Positions 59,728 to 64,000 of a stretch of 64,000 nt of DNA are shown here, in pieces. Source of the stretch: Tsuneonella rigui (lineage in GTDB: Bacteria; Pseudomonadota; Alphaproteobacteria; Sphingomonadales; Sphingomonadaceae); the NCBI RefSeq assembly GCF_003958625.1, contig NZ_RSEL01000026.1, positions 1-64,000 on the forward strand, given 5' to 3'. A program made the translations under genes and the position numbers. A model generated the notes under the pieces. That model saw only the letters and a program-made list of their open reading frames with translations, ran no database searches and was not told where the DNA came from. Every line of letters starts with the position of its first letter. Within the stretch, counting starts at the first letter, position 1.

Positions 59728-60357
59728 ATGGATACGAATGACGCCGCCGAGCTGATCGCCGAGCTGTGCGAGGACCGCGCGGAGAAAGCTGACGAGGCGC
59801 ACTTCGCCAATCGCGCCGCGCTGCTGATCGCGGCGATGGCGGCGGTGTTGGCGATCGGTGGTCTCGGCGGCGGCAACGCCACCGACGACATGATGATCGG
59901 CAACATCCGCGCGAGCGACACCTGGGCGTTCTACCAGGCCAAGAACATTCGCCAGACCGCTTACGAGATCGAGGCGGCCGAGCTGGAATCGCGGTTAGTC
60001 GGCGCCAGCGGTGCGCAGGCCCACGACCTCAACGGCCGGATCGCGAAGTACCGCGCCAAGGTGGCCCGCTACGATGACGAGCCCGATCCGGCGGCGCCTG
60101 ATGATCCGCTCAAGGGCGAAGGCAAGAAGCAGCTGATGGCGCAAGCCAAGGTGTTCGAGGCCATGCGCGACCGCGCGTCCGAGCAGGACAACAACTTCGA
60201 TTACGCCGAGGTCGTGTTGCAACTTGCACTGGTGTTAGGGTCGGTCGCGATCCTTGCCGGCAACCGCACCGTGCTGACTGTATCGGCTTTGCTCGGCGCG
60301 ATCGGCACCGTGCTGACACTCAACGGCTTCTTCCTGCTGTTTCCAATACCGTTTTGA
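59728..60357 (+). CDS. DUF4337 membrane protein
   Basis: A 209-residue protein with a helical cytoplasmic start, one N-terminal membrane helix (about 31-47), the family segment DTWAFYQAKNIRQTAYEIEAAEL, and two C-terminal helices (about 160-176 and 184-205). DUF4337 has no assigned role. GAGGGGAG lies before the ATG. It lies between the two promoter cassettes. Confidence 0.85.
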   Translation: MDTNDAAELIAELCEDRAEKADEAHFANRAALLIAAMAAVLAIGGLGGGNATDDMMIGNIRASDTWAFYQAKNIRQTAYEIEAAELESRLVGASGAQAHDLNGRIAKYRAKVARYDDEPDPAAPDDPLKGEGKKQLMAQAKVFEAMRDRASEQDNNFDYAEVVLQLALVLGSVAILAGNRTVLTVSALLGAIGTVLTLNGFFLLFPIPF

Positions 60358-60359
60358 CC

Positions 60360-60376
60360 GTTGCGCCAAACGCAAC
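60360..60376. promoter_or_regulatory. Operator-like dyad, copy 2
   Basis: Identical GTTGCG-CCAAA-CGCAAC dyad; the first 20 bases of the cassette are the same in both copies. It lies three bases after the DUF4337 stop. Confidence 0.55.
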
Positions 60377-60396
60377 ACGGGTGCGCGTCTTCTCAT

Positions 60397-60425
60397 TTGT
60401 GAAAAGCCGCGCGTAATATTATTTC
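60397..60425 (+). promoter_or_regulatory. Promoter of the micropeptide transcript (copy 2)
   Basis: TTGTGA (60397-60402), 17-base spacer, TATTTC (60420-60425), with the same spacing to the dyad as copy 1. Confidence 0.55.
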
Positions 60426-60499
60426 CCTGCGCATCACCGGGGTCGGCCGCTCATCCGGGCAGCCGATTACACGGAGAACCACTCAACAGGGGAAAGCCC

Positions 60500-60580
60500 A
60501 TGCGTCTCGCATCGCACATCCTGGCGTTCTTCGCTGCGGCGGCCATCAGCGGCCTCACGCTCGCGACGACCATCGCCTGA
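60500..60580 (+). CDS. 26-residue hydrophobic peptide
   Basis: Encodes MRLASHILAFFAAAAISGLT and six more residues. It is a basic start followed by a single hydrophobic helix, like a membrane peptide or bare signal sequence. It has its own ribosome site AGGGGAAAG, its own promoter 75 bases upstream and a terminator 6 bases after the stop. Too short for automatic calls. Function unknown. Confidence 0.6.
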   Translation: MRLASHILAFFAAAAISGLTLATTIA

Positions 60581-60585
60581 TCGCC

Positions 60586-60612
60586 AAGGCCCGGGGTTTC
60601 CCTGGGCCTTTT
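60586..60612 (+). terminator. Intrinsic terminator
   Basis: AAGGCCC-GGGG / CCCTGGGCCTT stem with one G-T pair and a TTTT end, six bases after the micropeptide stop. Confidence 0.75.
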
Positions 60613-60638
60613 GCGTTGGGGCTCCCTGCCCCGCGCGT

Positions 60639-62201
60639 TCAGTCGATCGTCAGCTCGGCCGCGGCGCGTTCGCGCAAGTCGGTCTTGAGCAGCTTGCCGA
60701 TGTGGCTGCGCGGCATCTCGTCAATCGTCAGCAGCGCCGCCAGTCGCTGGGTCTTGCCCAGCTTGCCGTTGGTCTCGGTCAGGATCGACTGCACCGCGGC
60801 CTCGGGCGTTCCCGGGATCAGCCGCACGAAGCCGACCGGGGTTTCACCCCACTTGCGGCTGTCCATCCCGACCACAGCGGCCTCCGCCACGCGCGGATCG
60901 GTTTCCAACACTGCTTCGAGATCGCTCGGGTAGATGTTGAACCCGCCCGAGATGATCATGTCCTTGGCGCGGCCGACCAGCTCGACGAACCCGTCCTCGT
61001 CGATGCGGCCGATGTCGCCCATGCGCTGCCAGGTTTCGCCGCTCTCGGGATCGGTCCAGTAGCCCTCGCGGGTCTTGCCCGGCTGGTTCTTGTAGCCCGA
61101 CATCATCGTGCCCGAACGGCCGATGAGGTTGCCGGGCGTGCCGGGCGGAACCGGTCGATCCTCGTCGTCGAGGACCTTCAATTCGCTGCCCGGCGCGGGT
61201 CGGCCGACGGTGTGCAGCTTGTCGGGGAATTCGTGTGCCTGCAGCAGGCACACCACGCCGCCCTCGGTCATCGAGTAAATCTCGACCAGGCTGCCGGGCA
61301 TCCGCCGCAACACCTCGCGCTTGAGCTCGGCGGAGAATGGAGCGGAGGTGCAGTATTTTGCAACCAGGCCTGAAAGGTCGAAGTCGTCGAACGACGGCTC
61401 GTCCATCAGGCGCTGGTACTGCACCGGCACCAGCATCGTCACGTTGGTCCTGTCAGCCTGCGCGTGCGCGAGCCAGCGCTTGGTGTCGAACTTGCCCATG
61501 ATCCGCACCGTGCCCCCGGCCAGCAGCGGGGGCAGGAACGCGATCATGGTGGTGTTCGAATAGAGCGGCGTGGAGGCGAGGCTGATCACGTCCTGCCCGG
61601 TCGAGCGGAACGCCTGCGCGGTGCCGGTGAACTGGCGCCAGCGCATGAGGTGCGAATGAACGATGCCCTTGGGGATGCCGGTGGTGCCGCTCGAATAGAT
61701 GATGTTGAACGGGTCGCTCTCGGCCGGATCGAACGGCGCGGCTCGCGTGCCGGCGGGCGCCATCCACCCGTCGAGGTCTTCGTCGAGCACGATCCGCTCG
61801 AGATCGGGCATGAACCCGTCGCCGAGCTCGGTCAGCTTAGCGCGGTCGATGAACAGGTGCCGCGCGCCGCTGTCGGCCGCCATGCCGGCAAGCTGCTCGG
61901 CGCTGGCGCTGGTAGTGAGCGGCGCCGCGACCCCGCCCGCACGCACCGCCGCCAGGAACACCAGCGCGTAGGGGATGGTCGAAGTGCCGAGGATCGCCAC
62001 CGACTGCCCGCGTTCGAGCCCGGTTTCGAGCATGCGCGCGGCGATCCGTTCGATGCGGTCGTCGAGCTCGCCCCAGGTGACTTCGCCCTGCTCGTCGCGC
62101 AGGGCGACCTTGCCGGGCTGGACCGCCGCCCAATCGGCGAGGACTTGCGGGAACGAACCGAACGGCTCGCCGAGACGGGCGGCAATATCCTCAGGCGTCA
62201 C
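60639..62201 (-). CDS. Acyl-CoA synthetase/AMP-dependent ligase
   Basis: A 520-residue class I adenylate-forming enzyme: the ATP loop [38 protein letters not shown] and [20 protein letters not shown]. The catalytic Lys lies in [10 protein letters not shown] near the end. It probably activates a fatty or carboxylic acid as CoA thioester. GTG at 62201 overlaps the stop of the M20 peptidase by four bases (GTGA), so the two are coupled. Confidence 0.9.
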   Translation of the reverse strand: MTPEDIAARLGEPFGSFPQVLADWAAVQPGKVALRDEQGEVTWGELDDRIERIAARMLETGLERGQSVAILGTSTIPYALVFLAAVRAGGVAAPLTTSASAEQLAGMAADSGARHLFIDRAKLTELGDGFMPDLERIVLDEDLDGWMAPAGTRAAPFDPAESDPFNIIYSSGTTGIPKGIVHSHLMRWRQFTGTAQAFRSTGQDVISLASTPLYSNTTMIAFLPPLLAGGTVRIMGKFDTKRWLAHAQADRTNVTMLVPVQYQRLMDEPSFDDFDLSGLVAKYCTSAPFSAELKREVLRRMPGSLVEIYSMTEGGVVCLLQAHEFPDKLHTVGRPAPGSELKVLDDEDRPVPPGTPGNLIGRSGTMMSGYKNQPGKTREGYWTDPESGETWQRMGDIGRIDEDGFVELVGRAKDMIISGGFNIYPSDLEAVLETDPRVAEAAVVGMDSRKWGETPVGFVRLIPGTPEAAVQSILTETNGKLGKTQRLAALLTIDEMPRSHIGKLLKTDLRERAAAELTID

Positions 62202-63622
62202 TTGCTCGACAGCTCCTTGACCAGGTCGAACAAATAGTCGCGTGCGGTGTAGACCGCCTTGACCTCGACCCGCTCGTTGAGGCCGTGGGTGCCGTTGCCG
62301 TCGGGGTCGCCCCAAACGCTCGGCACGCCGTAGGTCGGGATGCCCGCGCCGCCGGTGTAGACGCCGTCGGTCGCGCCGGTGGACATCGACGGGACCACCG
62401 GCACGCCCGGATAGTACTTGGCGGCCAGTTTTTCCATCGGCCCGATCAGCGCCGGATCGAGCGGCGGGCTCTTGGCAACCGGCTTGTCGGCCCGGCGATA
62501 CTCGATGGTGATCTTGGGATCGCCGATCACCTGGGCAAGCTGGTCCCTGATCTCCTCGCGGGTGTGGCCCGGGAACATGCGGCAGTTGACGTTCGCCTCC
62601 ACCCGCTGCGGCAGCGCATTCAGCGCATGCCCGCCGTCGATCATTGTCGCGACGCAGGTCGTGCGCAGCATCGAGTGGAGCGACTTGTCCTTGTTCACCA
62701 CAGCCATCGCGGCGCTGTCATTGAGGTCCTTGGTAAGCGCGACCATCGCCTTGCCGGTCTCGTCGAGCCGCAGCGCGCCGGCCTTGGCGAAGAACACCCG
62801 GGTGGTGTCGTTGAACTCCGCCGGAAATTCGTGCGCGGAGATTTTGTCGAGCGCGCGGCTCATGTCGTAGATCGCGTTCTCGGGCACCGGCGCGGAACTG
62901 TGGCCGCCCGGGTTGGTCGCGGTCAGCTTGAAGTCCTGGTAGACCTTCTCGCCGACCTGGATGGTCTGGACGAGCAGGTGGCCCTTGCCGTCGGTGCGCC
63001 CGCCGCCGCCTTCGTTCAGCGCGAACGCGGCGTCGATCAGGTCGCGCTTCTCGCTCGAGAGGTACTCGGCGCCGTTGAACGCGGTGTCGGTCTCCTCGCC
63101 GCAAGTGAGCGCCATCTTGATCGTGCGCTTGGGCTGGTAGCCCGCTTGCTTGAGCCGGATCAGGGTGTCGGCCCAGGTCGCGGCCTGGAACTTGTCGTCG
63201 AGAATGCCGCGGGCGTAGTAGTACCCGTTCTCCTCGACCAGCTTGAACGGATCGCGCACCCAGTCCTCGCGCTTGGCGGCGACCACGTCGATGTGCGCCA
63301 GCAGCAGCATCGGCTTGAGGGTGGTGGAGGTGCCGGGGAGGACCGCGACGAGGCCGCCATCGTCCGGATGCTCCGCGACCGAGAACGGGATAAGCTGCTC
63401 GTCAGTGAAGCCGGCCGCCTTCATCCGGGTGGCGATCTGCGCCGCGGCCTGGGTGCAACTGCCGACCCCGACCACGGTGTTGGTCTCGACCAGCTCCTTG
63501 TAGAGATCGAAGAACTTCTGCTGGTCGGGCCGCAGCGGACCCTGCGTGCCGGTGGCGACCTGCGCCAGCGCGGAAGTCGAGATCAGGGAAGCCGCGACCG
63601 CCCCCAGTACCGCCTTTTTCAT
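62198..63622 (-). CDS. M20-family peptidase, secreted
   Basis: A 474-residue exported metallopeptidase. The signal peptide [20 protein letters not shown] is followed by zinc ligands in [11 protein letters not shown] (H, D), RGILDDK (D), GEETDTAF (E-E) and the C-terminal H of GTHGLNE. The dimerisation insert lies in the middle. It is of the carboxypeptidase/dipeptidase type. It ends in the acyl-CoA synthetase start. Confidence 0.9.
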   Translation of the reverse strand: MKKAVLGAVAASLISTSALAQVATGTQGPLRPDQQKFFDLYKELVETNTVVGVGSCTQAAAQIATRMKAAGFTDEQLIPFSVAEHPDDGGLVAVLPGTSTTLKPMLLLAHIDVVAAKREDWVRDPFKLVEENGYYYARGILDDKFQAATWADTLIRLKQAGYQPKRTIKMALTCGEETDTAFNGAEYLSSEKRDLIDAAFALNEGGGGRTDGKGHLLVQTIQVGEKVYQDFKLTATNPGGHSSAPVPENAIYDMSRALDKISAHEFPAEFNDTTRVFFAKAGALRLDETGKAMVALTKDLNDSAAMAVVNKDKSLHSMLRTTCVATMIDGGHALNALPQRVEANVNCRMFPGHTREEIRDQLAQVIGDPKITIEYRRADKPVAKSPPLDPALIGPMEKLAAKYYPGVPVVPSMSTGATDGVYTGGAGIPTYGVPSVWGDPDGNGTHGLNERVEVKAVYTARDYLFDLVKELSSK

Positions 63623-63727
63623 CACATTCTCCCCTGCGATTCGCCCGCGACAAAAGCAGGAAACGATTGTGGATGGAAGGGCCCCTTGCGGGTTCCTAAA
63701 TGGCCCCCTCGTCCCTATATAATCGGC

Positions 63728-64000
63728 ATGGACGAGAAGACCGAAAATACCCCGAACCAGAATGGCTACGGCGCCGACAGCATCAAGGTGCTGAAGGGCC
63801 TCGACGCGGTGCGCAAGCGCCCCGGCATGTACATCGGCGATACCGACGACGGATCGGGCCTGCACCACATGGTGTTCGAGGTTTCCGACAACGCGATCGA
63901 CGAGGCGCTGGCGGGTCACTGCGACCTGGTCCTGATCGAACTCAACCCTGACGGCTCGGTCTCGGTCGAGGACAACGGCCGCGGGATTCCCGTCGATATC
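63728..64000 (+). CDS. gyrB: DNA gyrase subunit B (5' part)
   Basis: The first 91 residues of GyrB, cut by the window end. [43 protein letters not shown] and [12 protein letters not shown] are the N-terminal GHKL ATPase motifs (N and G1 boxes). Divergent from the M20 peptidase; the roughly 105-base gap between the starts holds both promoters. Confidence 0.95.
   Translation, partial: MDEKTENTPNQNGYGADSIKVLKGLDAVRKRPGMYIGDTDDGSGLHHMVFEVSDNAIDEALAGHCDLVLIELNPDGSVSVEDNGRGIPVDI

Overview
The window is a GC-rich chromosomal segment from an alphaproteobacterium, most likely of the order Sphingomonadales (Sphingomonas, Novosphingobium or Erythrobacter-like). The strongest pointer is the serine palmitoyltransferase gene coupled to its own acyl carrier protein, the start of sphingolipid synthesis. 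DivK, a one-cysteine DksA, an EcfG-like promoter pattern, and a class Ia ribonucleotide reductase of alphaproteobacterial type agree with this. No rRNA, tRNA, CRISPR array, transposase or prophage block was found. The last feature is the 5' end of gyrB, cut by the window edge.

Layout. 1-9.4 kb: a terminase-small-subunit-like DNA-binding protein, a DedA/YqaA membrane protein, an Lrp regulator, an S41 peptidase, a Crp/Fnr regulator facing a membrane fatty-acid hydroxylase, the acp-spt sphingolipid pair, an orphan Pycsar-effector-like membrane protein, and a GIY-YIG protein bracketed by palindromes. 9.4-12.8 kb: divK, then a five-gene operon with overlapping ends (DUF3572, HAD, RidA, GDPD, COG3146 acyltransferase). 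13-22.2 kb: dksA, PilZ, a peptide-binding lipoprotein, kynA, two convergent cysteine-cluster genes, HNH, gluQRS, a HIG1-like protein, cobalamin adenosyltransferase and 3-hydroxyacyl-CoA dehydrogenase. 22.2-30 kb: mutS, maeB, a second PilZ, a Q/G-rich disordered protein, KTSC, and a PA2169-type protein whose frame continues upstream into a YjhX toxin domain.

30-42.5 kb is the most accessory stretch. It holds a second HTH protein, a sulfotransferase, a nuclease, Excalibur and M15-like proteins, and an AT-richer SIR2 gene joined by one base to the end of nrdB. nrdA lies about 5 kb away, behind surface-polysaccharide-type genes (FemAB/GNAT/GT2/deacetylase) and an elaborate inverted-repeat region. 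42.9-58 kb is mostly housekeeping: a ClpP-fold protein, hydrolases, nadB, an ABC ATPase, tldD, an SDR, a glycerate-kinase-like protein and guaA. 58-64 kb: a TetA-like MFS pump, then two copies of a 67-bp promoter/operator cassette. One drives a probable CU-rich small RNA and the other a 26-residue peptide. An acyl-CoA synthetase, an M20 peptidase and gyrB follow.

Most promising leads: the SIR2 gene coupled to nrdB, the twin cassettes with the anti-Shine-Dalgarno-looped RNA, the palindrome-bracketed GIY-YIG unit, the YjhX/PA2169 frame, the orphan Pycsar-effector-like gene, and three GGAAC-N15/16-CGGTT stress-type promoters.
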